DNA of 20,097 nucleotides from a virus. The DNA is taken from IMG/VR virus record IMGVR_UViG_3300007344_000351, positions 1 to 20,097 of that record; one strand, 5' to 3'. This document shows positions 1 to 5,435 of the stretch, one piece after another. How positions within the stretch are numbered: position 1 is the first letter of the stretch; the number at the start of each line of letters is the position of its first letter. A program made the position numbers and the translations under genes. The notes under the pieces were generated by a model. That model did no database searches and was not told where the DNA came from. It saw only the letters and a list, made by a program, of their open reading frames with translations.

Positions 1-172
1 ACTTCTTCTTGGGCCGCTCCTTGAGCACCCGCGCCCGCCACAGTTCTGCCCGCCGGATGTCGTGCAGTTCCTTGGCCGCTTTGGGGTCCGAGGTCTTGAG
101 CGACTCCCGGTGCCTGACGCCGTTGATACACACGTCAATCCAGTAGCTGCCCCCGCGTTTCTTGATCGTCAT
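1..172 (-). CDS. int: Tyrosine-type phage integrase, N-terminal fragment (runs off left edge)
   Basis: Fifty-seven residues are visible before the window ends. They open MTIKKRGGSYWIDVCING, followed by a Ser-Leu-Lys-Thr turn and a Lys/Ala/Glu-rich helix with an Arg-Arg-Ala-Glu segment. This is the usual start of phage tyrosine recombinases: a basic three-stranded arm-type DNA-binding domain ('G.Yw.D...nG.R.r.Sl.T.d...A...'). The catalytic R-H-R-Y domain lies outside the window. Integrases of this type insert phage DNA into the host chromosome and mark the genome as temperate. The ATG at 172 has GGAG about eight bases upstream and is the last visible gene of the leftward operon. The family call rests only on the N-terminus, so a non-integrase protein with the same arm domain cannot be excluded. 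Confidence 0.72.
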   Translation of the reverse strand, partial: MTIKKRGGSYWIDVCINGVRHRESLKTSDPKAAKELHDIRRAELWRARVLKERPKKK

Positions 173-207
173 CGTTGTGCTCCGTTCATGGTGGTGACAT
201 CATCTCA

Positions 208-390
208 TCATCGTGAGGGAACGTCAATACGCTTGGCGGGGCTAATCTCCCATTCGTCGCAGCGGTACTTCTCAGGCCGGCCAGTGCCGTCCAGTTCGCA
301 GCGCCGGATGATGATGTCCCAAATCTTTGCCGGCGGGCCTGACCATGCGCAGTTAGCGCAGCACTCAGTCTTGCTGTCTGATTCGCTCAT
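208..390 (-). CDS. Small Cys-rich, probably zinc-binding protein (60 aa)
   Basis: I do not recognise a named family. The protein starts MSESDSKTECCANCAW and has a Cys-x2-Cys pair near residues 10-13, then an Arg-Arg-Cys and an Arg-Cys-Asp-Glu-Trp further on. That spacing suggests a zinc ribbon with four Cys ligands. A longer reading from 441 is possible, but the ATG at 390 has a strong GAGGAA ribosome site and overlaps the upstream gene's stop by the four bases ATGA, so 390 is preferred. It lies between another small Cys protein and the integrase. The Cys layout resembles the second Cys cluster of the exonuclease in the same operon. The role is unknown; nucleic-acid binding is a guess from the zinc motif. 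Confidence 0.68.
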   Translation of the reverse strand: MSESDSKTECCANCAWSGPPAKIWDIIIRRCELDGTGRPEKYRCDEWEISPAKRIDVPSR

Positions 391-557
391 CTGTTCCTCA
401 TTGCCTGTTTGCGGACTTCCGCGCATCGTTTGCAGCGCCACATATTCGGCGTCTTCAAACCGCCTTCAATGGGCTTTGTCATCTGACACGCCGAGCACCA
501 GCGTTTTCCGGTGGCGGCGATTTCCCCTGCCATTGCTTCTTCCCTTGTGCTTGCCAT
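387..557 (-). CDS. Small zinc-finger-like protein with two CxxC knuckles (56 aa)
   Basis: From the ATG at 557 the protein reads MASTREEAMAGEIAATGKRW, then Cys-Ser-Ala-Cys, a short linker, and Trp-Arg-Cys-Lys-Arg-Cys before a basic C-terminal helix ending in Arg-Asn-Arg. Two CxxC pairs about 20 residues apart are a typical four-Cys zinc-binding fold. Upstream, the winged-helix gene's TAA shares one base with this ATG (TAATG), with GAGG just before it, so translation is probably coupled. The downstream gene starts inside this gene's stop (ATGA). The function is not known. The basic tail and zinc knuckles fit a small nucleic-acid-binding regulator, which is inference. Confidence 0.68.
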   Translation of the reverse strand: MASTREEAMAGEIAATGKRWCSACQMTKPIEGGLKTPNMWRCKRCAEVRKQAMRNR

Positions 558-742
558 TACCTCAAAACCCTCCAACCCTTGCCATATCCAAGATGCTCGA
601 CCAGGTTAAGTTCTTCAAGGTCGATCAAAGCGTTATAGACCGCGCTGCGTGACAGAAAGAAATACCCGGCCAACATCGCGACCGACTGCGGAGTTTTAAG
701 CTCCGACAGGCGGTGAAAAATTCGCCGCTGCGTGTTTGTCAC
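557..742 (-). CDS. Small winged-helix DNA-binding protein (61 aa)
   Basis: The protein is almost entirely one winged helix-turn-helix: a first helix (residues 4-14, RRIFHRLSEL), a helix pair (about 18-40) containing a recognition-helix-like SRSAVYNALIDLEELNLV, and a short wing ending near Gly-Tyr-Gly-Lys-Gly-Trp. This is the layout of MarR/IclR-type wings reduced to the DNA-binding core. It begins with GTG, whose last bases overlap the upstream gene's TGA (GTGA). Its place just ahead of two zinc proteins and the integrase suggests a regulator of integration or of this operon, which is inference. An excisionase role is possible but not supported by a clear motif. Confidence 0.7.
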   Translation of the reverse strand: MTNTQRRIFHRLSELKTPQSVAMLAGYFFLSRSAVYNALIDLEELNLVEHLGYGKGWRVLR

Positions 743-897
743 TCTTCATCCTCTTCCCAGAACTCTTCGTCGTACTCAGGATCAAGCGGGTCAGGGTGCT
801 TACGCGCCTGACGCTCGCGGATCGCCCGATTAATCTCTTCCTCGAGGCGCTCCTGATGCTCATACGCATCGCGCCAGTCTTTGAAGTCTCTAGGCAT
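739..897 (-). CDS. Small highly acidic-tailed hypothetical protein (52 aa)
   Basis: The real start is the ATG at 897, preceded by a GGGGGT ribosome site; the longer frame upstream is a shadow of the RuvC-like gene. The protein begins MPRDFKDWRDAYEHQERLEE, a charged amphipathic helix, continues with a basic Arg/Lys stretch, and ends in a run of Asp/Glu with Trp and Phe. The acidic C-terminus recalls the tails of some phage single-strand-binding or DNA-mimic proteins, but the protein is too short to assign. It overlaps the RuvC-like gene upstream by eight bases and the winged-helix gene downstream by four (GTGA). No family recognised. Confidence 0.65.
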   Translation of the reverse strand: MPRDFKDWRDAYEHQERLEEEINRAIRERQARKHPDPLDPEYDEEFWEEDEE

Positions 898-1366
898 GTA
901 ACCCCCAGTGTGCGATGAGTGCTGCCTCGGCTTTGCCGTCATCCTTGACGCGCCGGAACTCGCCGGCCATATCAGGCCAGATCGCCGCGGCCTTGGCGCG
1001 TGAGGCGTCTTTGCTTGGCGACAGGTTGTGCCACTTCTTCCACTTCCCCGCTGGCACCAGTTGCGCTGGTATCGCCAGCCCAGCCAGCACGCCTTGCACA
1101 ATCCCGAATGCCTGACCGAATGCGAACATCGACGTGACGCCTTGGCCTGGCATTGCATTCACCTGCTCAACGTAGGCGATCGTCGCCTTGACTGCATACA
1201 GTCTCAGGTCCGCGGCCAGCATCTCAGGCGAGATCCGGCGCTTGGCCTTGTTGTTGACAATCAACTCGACGGACGGCATCTCAAAAACATGCACCAGTTG
1301 CCCGTCGCGCTCGAGGATTGCCACGGCGCCTGACGCGCCGGGATCGACTCCGATGATGAAACTCAT
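890..1366 (-). CDS. RuvC-like Holliday junction resolvase (158 aa)
   Basis: This RNase H-fold nuclease probably cleaves branched DNA (Holliday junctions or replication forks) during phage recombination or before packaging. The first strand reads IIGVDPGASGAVA with the catalytic Asp at residue 8. A second-strand acidic residue lies in AYVEQVNAMPGQG (Glu67). The C-terminal helix has Asp142-Asp143-Gly-Lys-Ala-Glu-Ala, the usual last acidic site. The length of 158 aa matches bacterial and phage RuvC-type proteins. The start at 1366 is chosen because it opens directly on the first strand and shares ATGA with the stop of the small membrane gene upstream. A GGGGGT ribosome site precedes it. The family call is secure; the exact substrate is inferred from the family. 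Confidence 0.88.
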   Translation of the reverse strand: MSFIIGVDPGASGAVAILERDGQLVHVFEMPSVELIVNNKAKRRISPEMLAADLRLYAVKATIAYVEQVNAMPGQGVTSMFAFGQAFGIVQGVLAGLAIPAQLVPAGKWKKWHNLSPSKDASRAKAAAIWPDMAGEFRRVKDDGKAEAALIAHWGLHA

Positions 1367-1488
1367 AACAACCCCCAGCCAAAATTCACCAGCAGGTACA
1401 GCACCTTGAGCGCGACGCCAAGTCCAATGGCCCCGGCGGCCCACCAGAACAAGACCGCGCCGAAAGACATCACATGGCCGCGCCTCAT
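1363..1488 (-). CDS. Tiny single-span membrane peptide (41 aa)
   Basis: This short gene is in a separate frame between the exonuclease and the RuvC-like gene. It starts MRRGHVMSFGAVLFWWAAGA, continues with a long uncharged Gly/Ala/Leu/Val stretch broken by one Lys at residue 28, and ends Phe-Gly-Trp-Gly-Leu-Leu. The basic N-terminus followed by about 30 hydrophobic residues predicts one membrane segment with the N-terminus inside. Support for a real gene is positional: its ATG lies in the exonuclease's stop (ATGA, 1485-1488), its stop lies in the RuvC start (ATGA, 1363-1366), and GGAGG sits about eight bases upstream. No homologue is recognised. A holin-like or membrane-signalling role is possible but unproven. 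Confidence 0.62.
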   Translation of the reverse strand: MRRGHVMSFGAVLFWWAAGAIGLGVALKVLYLLVNFGWGLL

Positions 1489-2663
1489 TGCTGCTCCTCC
1501 AGCGCCTTGAGAGCGTCGCTGACTTTCTTGCGGGCCTCCTTCTTCTTAGGTGCGTCAGCCTTAATCGGGATGTCGTCAGGGTGGGTTGCCAGGTCATCGA
1601 ACGACGACGCAAACGTGCCGCTGATCACCTTGGCACCGGGGAACTCAGCCTTGAGTTCTGCCGCCCCCTCGAGCAGCGAGCCGGGGCAGTGCTCCAGTTC
1701 CTTGGAACTGAACACCGGCCCGTAGTCCTTGACCGACTCCGCGCCATTGGTGAAGAGGGCACCAGTCTCGCGGTGCCTGTACGCGACCCAGCCCTCGCCA
1801 CCATCAACAGGCTCGCCGTAAGGAACCAGTGCCGGGATCATCAAATGGTCGCCGCATCCCTTGCGCTGGGCGTCCAGCGGCGGGTTGCCCTGGTGAAATT
1901 CGCACCGCCATTCGCTATTCGCAACAGGCGTCGAATGAGAACAGGTGCGGCAGTTCGCCTCCGCGGCCTGGTTGTTGTGGCAGTGCGCCCAGAATGAGCA
2001 CCACTTGCATTGCCAGTGTGACGGGTCATCGCTAATCCGCTGCGGCGGCACAGGGGACTCAAGCAGCATGCTGGCCCGCACCATCAGCGAGTCAAACGTC
2101 TCCTTGCTGAACTCGACCCACTCTGTATACAGATCGTCGGTGTCCTTGTTGACTGCGATGTACAGGGCGCGGGTCAACTCCATCAGGCCCATATAGACCT
2201 GCATCTGCGCGTAGTGCTGCGGTTTGCTGGCCTCGACCTTGTTCTTGACCAGGTCCGCGAATGACTTGGATGAGTGCGTCTTGAACTCGAGCACCGCGGC
2301 AGTCTTGGGTGCCTCGGGCAGTCCTTTGGCGACGCCGTCAAGCGAGCCGCCAAAGTGACCATTGTGTGCGCTGACGGTCCACTGGTTGCCGGTCGCGGGA
2401 TCAGTGTCCCAGACCTCGGCACCGATGCCGCGCAACTCCTCGAGGATGCGCGTCTCTTCGCGTTTGCCGGTGTCAAACAGGCGCAGCACGCGGCCCTCAA
2501 ACGTGGGCTTCATGGCCCAGCGCCAGGTCAGCCAGACATTGCGTGAGCACGGGTGGCCGATGATGGACGCGCCCATGTGCGGGCGGTGTTCCTGCGGCTT
2601 GCGTTCGTACCATTGAACGATTGCGTGTGCGGTGGTGTGCTTGGATTCTGGGATTTGTGCCAT
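1485..2663 (-). CDS. Cas4/AddB-like PD-(D/E)XK exonuclease with iron-sulfur and extra Cys cluster (392 aa)
   Basis: This is a RecB-family nuclease that would resect DNA ends for phage recombination. The core motif is Gly-Ser-Leu-Asp (Asp109) followed by a strand with Glu126-Phe-Lys128, and a helix Tyr-Ala-Gln-Met-Gln-Val-Tyr-Met (141-148), the signature of this family. Cys39 in GHPCSRNVW plus Cys209, Cys212 and Cys218 reproduce the one-plus-three Cys pattern that binds a 4Fe-4S cluster in Cas4 and AddB. A second set (Cys228, Cys231, Cys244, Cys260 with nearby His) looks like a zinc ribbon. The last roughly 130 residues are an unassigned tail ending in a Lys/Ala-rich helix. It partners with the DUF669 and AAA genes just upstream, but is separated from them by a terminator-like hairpin 14 bases before its ATG. 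Confidence 0.85.
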   Translation of the reverse strand: MAQIPESKHTTAHAIVQWYERKPQEHRPHMGASIIGHPCSRNVWLTWRWAMKPTFEGRVLRLFDTGKREETRILEELRGIGAEVWDTDPATGNQWTVSAHNGHFGGSLDGVAKGLPEAPKTAAVLEFKTHSSKSFADLVKNKVEASKPQHYAQMQVYMGLMELTRALYIAVNKDTDDLYTEWVEFSKETFDSLMVRASMLLESPVPPQRISDDPSHWQCKWCSFWAHCHNNQAAEANCRTCSHSTPVANSEWRCEFHQGNPPLDAQRKGCGDHLMIPALVPYGEPVDGGEGWVAYRHRETGALFTNGAESVKDYGPVFSSKELEHCPGSLLEGAAELKAEFPGAKVISGTFASSFDDLATHPDDIPIKADAPKKKEARKKVSDALKALEEQQ

Positions 2664-2676
2664 CGTTGCCTCGTAT

Positions 2677-2709
2677 AAAAAACCCGCCGCGCCGGTTGAA
2701 CGCGGCGGG
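2677..2709 (-). terminator. Rho-independent terminator or attenuator inside the leftward operon
   Basis: On the minus strand the nine-base arm CCCGCCGCG pairs perfectly with CGCGGCGGG across a nine-base loop and is followed at once by six T. It sits between the DUF669 gene and the exonuclease start, so it would stop or reduce transcription before the exonuclease, RuvC-like and integrase genes. Since those genes lack another visible promoter, partial read-through or antitermination is likely (inference). Confidence 0.85.
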
Positions 2710-2722
2710 AAAGGGGAGACAC

Positions 2723-3184
2723 TTACCAGGGCCGTCCTGCTGCCTTGGCTGTCGGGACAGCCTTGACGGGTGCCGGCTTTGCGGTCACGGCACCGCTCGC
2801 GGACGTGTAGCCCATGATCCGATTGCGCTCAGGGTCTTTGCGGTCAATTGCGACCGATGCGATAAACGGCTTGTCGTGCAGTTCCTCGGTGTCGCTCATG
2901 TTCGGGACATTGACCGCAAGCTGCAACGCCGACAGCGCCTGCTTGGCGATGTCCTCGGCGGTCTTGTTGGGGTTGTCCACGTTCAGCCGCTCCCACAGGC
3001 GCCGGCCTGAGTGCTCGCCGCTGACGACGTGCATCTCCAGCTCGATGTAGTGGCCTGTGCCGGCGTTGGTTGGCTTGATGTCCGAGCGGGCAACAATCAT
3101 TTCGTAATCGCCAGCGGGGAGCGGGCCATACGCGCGCGGTTTCTGCGGTTCGACTGTCGTTGCGTCAAAGTTGAAGAGTGCCAT
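2723..3184 (-). CDS. DUF669 family protein, probable single-strand DNA-binding recombination partner (153 aa)
   Basis: The protein opens MALFNFDATTV, then Leu-Pro-Ala-Gly-Asp-Tyr and a Gly-Thr-Gly-His-Tyr-Ile-Glu-Leu strand, followed by Ser-Gly-Arg-Arg-Leu-Trp-Glu-Arg-Leu-Asn-Val. This order (NFD, P.G.Y, GTG.Y..L, GR.l...lN, then an Ala-rich helix) is the DUF669 signature. Members are encoded next to phage RecA-like ATPases and RecB-type exonucleases and are thought to act in single-strand DNA handling. The C-terminus is a Pro/Ala/Lys-rich tail. The start at 3184 is chosen because it has AAGGAAA upstream and begins on the family motif; a much longer upstream frame is a shadow. It follows the AAA gene by 10 bases. 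Family call firm, function inferred. Confidence 0.85.
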   Translation of the reverse strand: MALFNFDATTVEPQKPRAYGPLPAGDYEMIVARSDIKPTNAGTGHYIELEMHVVSGEHSGRRLWERLNVDNPNKTAEDIAKQALSALQLAVNVPNMSDTEELHDKPFIASVAIDRKDPERNRIMGYTSASGAVTAKPAPVKAVPTAKAAGRPW

Positions 3185-3194
3185 TTTGGTTTCC

Positions 3195-3923
3195 TTAGTT
3201 GATAGCTTGGGTAAATGCTTCCCAGGACATGGGTAGCGATTCGGGGAGTGAGTAGCGGTTCTTCGCCATGTAGGCAGGCTTCTCACTGGTAAACAACAGG
3301 CGCTCGCCCGTTGTGACACCTCGGTTGTTGGTCTTATTGAAACCGAGGTCATCTTTCTTGACGATCGTCCTGTAATTCGCAAACAGCACCGCGTCGCACC
3401 ACTCGCGAATCAGTGCGCTGGATCGTTCTTGCAGCTTGGGCTGATAGCGGTCATACGGTTCGACCTCGGGCGAATCAAACCGCTTGATCTGCGTGTGCGC
3501 AATCAGGATGACGCACATGCTCTTTTCGTTGCGCAGATGGTTCAGCCCTGCCAGCACATCGCGCCACCGCTCGGCAACGATCATTGCGCCTTTGCCGTAG
3601 GCGAGATCCTTGGCGTCGTGGGTCGCCTCAACGTCGGTCCAGATCAGGTTGTCGAGCCAGTCCACGCTATCAAGGACGACGGTATTGAAGTCGTGGTCGT
3701 CCTTGATCAGTGTGGCGATCGCGTCGAGCACATCAGCCGCGGTCTTTGCGACGGGGAAGTGATCGACGGCCAGACTGCCCAAACCATCTTCAGTGAGGAT
3801 AAAGACCGGGTTCTTTGCGCCTGACGCGAAGGTGCTCTTGCCGATGCCCTCAACGCCGTAGACCATCACACGCGGTGCGGCGATTGAGGTGTTTTTGCGG
3901 ATACTCTTTAAGTCGAATGCCAT
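3195..3923 (-). CDS. RecA-like AAA ATPase, Sak4-type phage recombinase (242 aa)
   Basis: The Walker A motif is GVEGIGKST (residues 23-31) and Walker B is TVVLDSVDW with Asp85. After a long helical region, a strand reads CVILIAHTQI with the polar sensor-like His-Thr-Gln typical of RecA folds. At 242 aa it matches the family annotated as phage nucleotide-binding proteins (AAA_24) that includes Sak4 recombinases, which promote single-strand annealing or exchange with a partner SSB. Its neighbours, a DUF669 protein and a RecB-type exonuclease, are the usual partners. The start at 3923 has AAGGA upstream, three bases after the previous stop. The ATPase class is certain; the Sak4 assignment is by context. 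Confidence 0.86.
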   Translation of the reverse strand: MAFDLKSIRKNTSIAAPRVMVYGVEGIGKSTFASGAKNPVFILTEDGLGSLAVDHFPVAKTAADVLDAIATLIKDDHDFNTVVLDSVDWLDNLIWTDVEATHDAKDLAYGKGAMIVAERWRDVLAGLNHLRNEKSMCVILIAHTQIKRFDSPEVEPYDRYQPKLQERSSALIREWCDAVLFANYRTIVKKDDLGFNKTNNRGVTTGERLLFTSEKPAYMAKNRYSLPESLPMSWEAFTQAIN

Positions 3924-3925
3924 CG

Positions 3926-4306
3926 TTAATCCTTGGTTCGTATGGTTACGCCAGTCTTGGCGGGTTTCGTTTCAATTGCTGGCGCGATGAGCGTCCAGAG
4001 CTTGGGCGTCTCGCGCCGGATTGCCTTGAGCTTCGTCTCGTCAACAACAACCTTTTTGATGAATGGCCGCGCGGACTCAGGCCAGGTTGCCGTCAGTCCA
4101 ATCAGTCGATCAATGTCGACCTTGTAGGACAACTTGCCGGTAACGGTGATGCGGGCACCGTTGTCAGTGGCGAATGACTCGCTGCCTTCCTCAGGCGCTG
4201 CGTGCAGGGCGAGGATCTGCTGCTCAACCGCGACGCGGTTGTCGCGCGCCGTGTCCTCCTGCGCCTTATACTCGAGCCACTGCTGGGAAAGTTGGTCAAG
4301 CGTCAT
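3926..4306 (-). CDS. Hypothetical phage protein with helical N-terminus (126 aa)
   Basis: I do not recognise a characterised function. The protein begins MTLDQLSQQWLEYKAQEDTA, a charged helix of about 35 residues ending near Gln-Ile-Leu-Ala-Leu-His. A region with short strands follows (Gly-Ala-Arg-Ile-Thr-Val-Thr-Gly-Lys-Leu-Ser-Tyr-Lys-Val-Asp), then a basic region (Val-Val-Asp-Glu-Thr-Lys-Leu-Lys-Ala-Ile-Arg-Arg) and a Lys/Thr-rich tail. Similar small proteins occur next to phage recombination genes. The ATG at 4306 is preferred over an in-frame GTG at 4327 because it carries GGAG about eight bases upstream and overlaps the membrane peptide's stop by ATGA. It may assist the AAA/DUF669 pair, which is only inference from the operon. 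Confidence 0.75.
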   Translation of the reverse strand: MTLDQLSQQWLEYKAQEDTARDNRVAVEQQILALHAAPEEGSESFATDNGARITVTGKLSYKVDIDRLIGLTATWPESARPFIKKVVVDETKLKAIRRETPKLWTLIAPAIETKPAKTGVTIRTKD

Positions 4307-4413
4307 TGCGGGACTCCGAAAATCCACTCACATATCAAAAGGGCTGCGCAGAACACTGCGACTGTGCCAAGTGCAACCGCAATGACGACATCTTCCATCT
4401 GGCGTCTCGTCAT
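4303..4413 (-). CDS. Tiny single-span membrane peptide (36 aa)
   Basis: The gene reads MTRRQMEDVVIAVALGTVAV and then a short Phe/Cys/Ala/Leu/Ile stretch ending Glu-Trp-Ile-Phe-Gly-Val-Pro-Gln. Residues 9-28 form one uninterrupted hydrophobic segment after a basic start, which predicts a single membrane helix. The gene exactly fills the gap between its neighbours: its ATG lies in the stop of the 222-aa gene (ATGA, 4410-4413) and its TGA overlaps the ATG of the 126-aa gene (ATGA, 4303-4306). GGGGAG lies nine to fourteen bases upstream. A competing frame (4328-4618) covers most of the same bases. No family recognised; the arrangement is the same as for the 41-aa peptide further down the operon. 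Confidence 0.58.
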   Translation of the reverse strand: MTRRQMEDVVIAVALGTVAVFCAALLICEWIFGVPQ

Positions 4414-4618
4414 GCTTTCGCTCCCCTGGTCTTGCGACTCGCCACTTTTTCTGAAACCCCGACCGATACAGATCCATCGCCGTCATTGACCCACCGCCCG
4501 GTAGAGCTATCAATCCGTCCGCTCGCTGCGAAAGCAGAAATGGCCCGTATTGCCATAGATCCAGCGGGTTGGCGGGTTTGGTTTTTTCCGCTGAGTCCTG
4601 TATTTCCTGTTGCATCAT
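4328..4618 (-). CDS. Overlapping-frame hypothetical protein with Cys-x2-Cys motif (96 aa)
   Basis: This frame overlaps the last third of the 222-aa gene and most of the 36-aa membrane peptide on the same strand. Evidence for it is an AAAGGAAG ribosome site just before a double ATG, and a protein-like sequence: Leu-Asp-Leu-Trp-Gln-Tyr-Gly-Pro-Phe-Leu-Leu, then Ala-Leu-Pro-Gly-Gly-Gly-Ser, a Met-Asp-Leu-Tyr-Arg helix, and near the end Cys-Arg-His-Cys-Gly-Cys-Thr-Trp-His, which resembles a small zinc site. Evidence against it is that its neighbours fit the exact-overlap pattern of the operon and this one does not. Third-position GC looks a little higher here than in the overlapping end of the 222-aa gene. 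Both may be translated, or one is a shadow. Confidence 0.42.
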   Translation of the reverse strand: MMQQEIQDSAEKTKPANPLDLWQYGPFLLSQRADGLIALPGGGSMTAMDLYRSGFQKKWRVARPGERKHDETPDGRCRHCGCTWHSRSVLRSPFDM

Positions 4619-5078
4619 TGCTTCCTTTCTTCACTTCGTTTTTGACTTTGACGATCTTGACGGTGCGCATGTCGCCTTCGCTATCGCGAGGCATTGGGAT
4701 CGGTTCTTCAGGGGAGAGCTTCCACAGTTCGTAGTTGATCCTGAAAGAACGCCGCGCGTACTCATCAATGCGCTCAACAGTGCTTCCGGCGTCGCCGCCC
4801 CTGCCTCTCAACGCGGCAGCGGTGGGTTGCTTGCGGCGTTCGTACATGACCTCCAGCAATTCACGCCGCAGCCAGTCAGGATCAATATCCAGCCACTTCA
4901 GATAAGCGTGCGAGGTATCGGTAAACAAAAAGTTAATCGCTGAGCGGGCGTGCATTGACAACTCGAAGTTTTCCAGCGAATCTGTTCGCCCGCGGTGCTT
5001 GACGATGGGGCGCTCGCAGGCGTCAACGATTGCCTGATTGACGACCGCGTACAGCACGCGCTCTTCCGGTGTGATCAT
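4410..5078 (-). CDS. Hypothetical protein, helical N-terminal domain and variable tail (222 aa)
   Basis: No family recognised. The first roughly 140 residues look like a compact helical domain: MITPEERVLYAVVNQAIVDA, then a region with Arg/His/Asp, Ile-Asn-Phe-Leu-Phe, a Trp-Leu-Asp-Ile-Asp-Pro-Asp-Trp-Leu-Arg-Arg-Glu-Leu-Leu segment, and Ala-Arg-Arg-Ser-Phe-Arg-Ile-Asn-Tyr-Glu. A basic Val/Lys linker follows (Thr-Val-Lys-Ile-Val-Lys-Val-Lys), then a low-complexity Gly/Ser/Asp tail. The start has a strong AGGAGGG site. The stop is shared with the next gene (ATGA), so the full length is supported by operon structure even though the tail overlaps another open frame. It is the second gene of the leftward operon, so it is expressed early; the role is unknown. 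Confidence 0.72.
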   Translation of the reverse strand: MITPEERVLYAVVNQAIVDACERPIVKHRGRTDSLENFELSMHARSAINFLFTDTSHAYLKWLDIDPDWLRRELLEVMYERRKQPTAAALRGRGGDAGSTVERIDEYARRSFRINYELWKLSPEEPIPMPRDSEGDMRTVKIVKVKNEVKKGSNDATGNTGLSGKNQTRQPAGSMAIRAISAFAASGRIDSSTGRWVNDGDGSVSVGVSEKVASRKTRGAKA

Positions 5079-5080
5079 GG

Positions 5081-5281
5081 TTAGCCCTCCTGCTTGACTT
5101 GAAACTGCGACGTGATTGCTTCGCGTCTTGCTTCAATAAAATCAAGCTGGAAGTCCAGCCACTTCTTGATGTATCGCGGGTCTTTGCTGGGAGGAACCCA
5201 GCCAGTGAGCCGCTGCCAGGTTGAGGCTACGTCGGCCCCGGTCACATAAATCGCCTTGGTACTTGTTGTTGCATCGTTCAT
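5081..5281 (-). CDS. Hypothetical protein, first gene of leftward operon (66 aa)
   Basis: The protein begins MNDATTSTKAIYVTGADVAS, continues Trp-Gln-Arg-Leu-Thr-Gly-Trp-Val-Pro-Pro-Ser, and ends in a long amphipathic helix (Lys-Lys-Trp-Leu-Asp-Phe-Gln-Leu-Asp-Phe-Ile-Glu-Ala-Arg-Arg). No known domain is visible. It is the promoter-proximal gene of the leftward early operon, with AAGGAG seven bases before the ATG, and stops two bases before the next gene's start. First genes of such operons are often small regulators or antitermination factors, but nothing in the sequence shows that here. Confidence 0.72.
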   Translation of the reverse strand: MNDATTSTKAIYVTGADVASTWQRLTGWVPPSKDPRYIKKWLDFQLDFIEARREAITSQFQVKQEG

Positions 5282-5435
5282 CGTTCACTCCTTGTTTTTG
5301 AGAACGCAAGTAGATTGGAACACACCGATGAGTAAAGCGCAACTGGTCGTGGTAAAAAGAGTAAATTTCGTGTGCGCGGTGGATCGTGTCAGAATATCCA
5401 CATTGAGTCAATCCCATCTGCTTGGAGAAAAAGTA
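5282..5435. promoter_or_regulatory. Divergent early control region with operator-like dyad
   Basis: This 154-base gap separates the leftward operon from the rightward HTH gene and should hold both early promoters. A dyad GTGGAT-N11-ATCCAC (5379-5401) overlaps a possible rightward -10, CAGAAT (5390-5395); the matching -35, TTCGTG (5367-5372), is weak. GAGTAAA occurs twice (5330-5336 and 5359-5365). Read on the minus strand these repeats include TTTACT, a fair -35 for the leftward promoter. The HTH product of the adjacent gene is the likely binder (inference). Confidence 0.45.

Noticed and set aside
62-652. Plus-strand open frame of 196 codons at the left end
   Set aside because: It lies over five tightly overlapping minus-strand genes, begins without a ribosome site and has Ser/Pro/Leu-rich shadow composition.
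1367-1612. Extended N-terminus of the RuvC-like protein from 1612
   Set aside because: The extension is Arg/Ser-rich shadow of the exonuclease and the small membrane gene; the catalytic strand begins right at 1366.
5256-5435. Longer start of the HTH gene (in-frame upstream extension)
   Set aside because: It would run through the promoter and dyad and over the divergent gene start; the ATG at 5436 has a good ribosome site and opens directly on the HTH domain.
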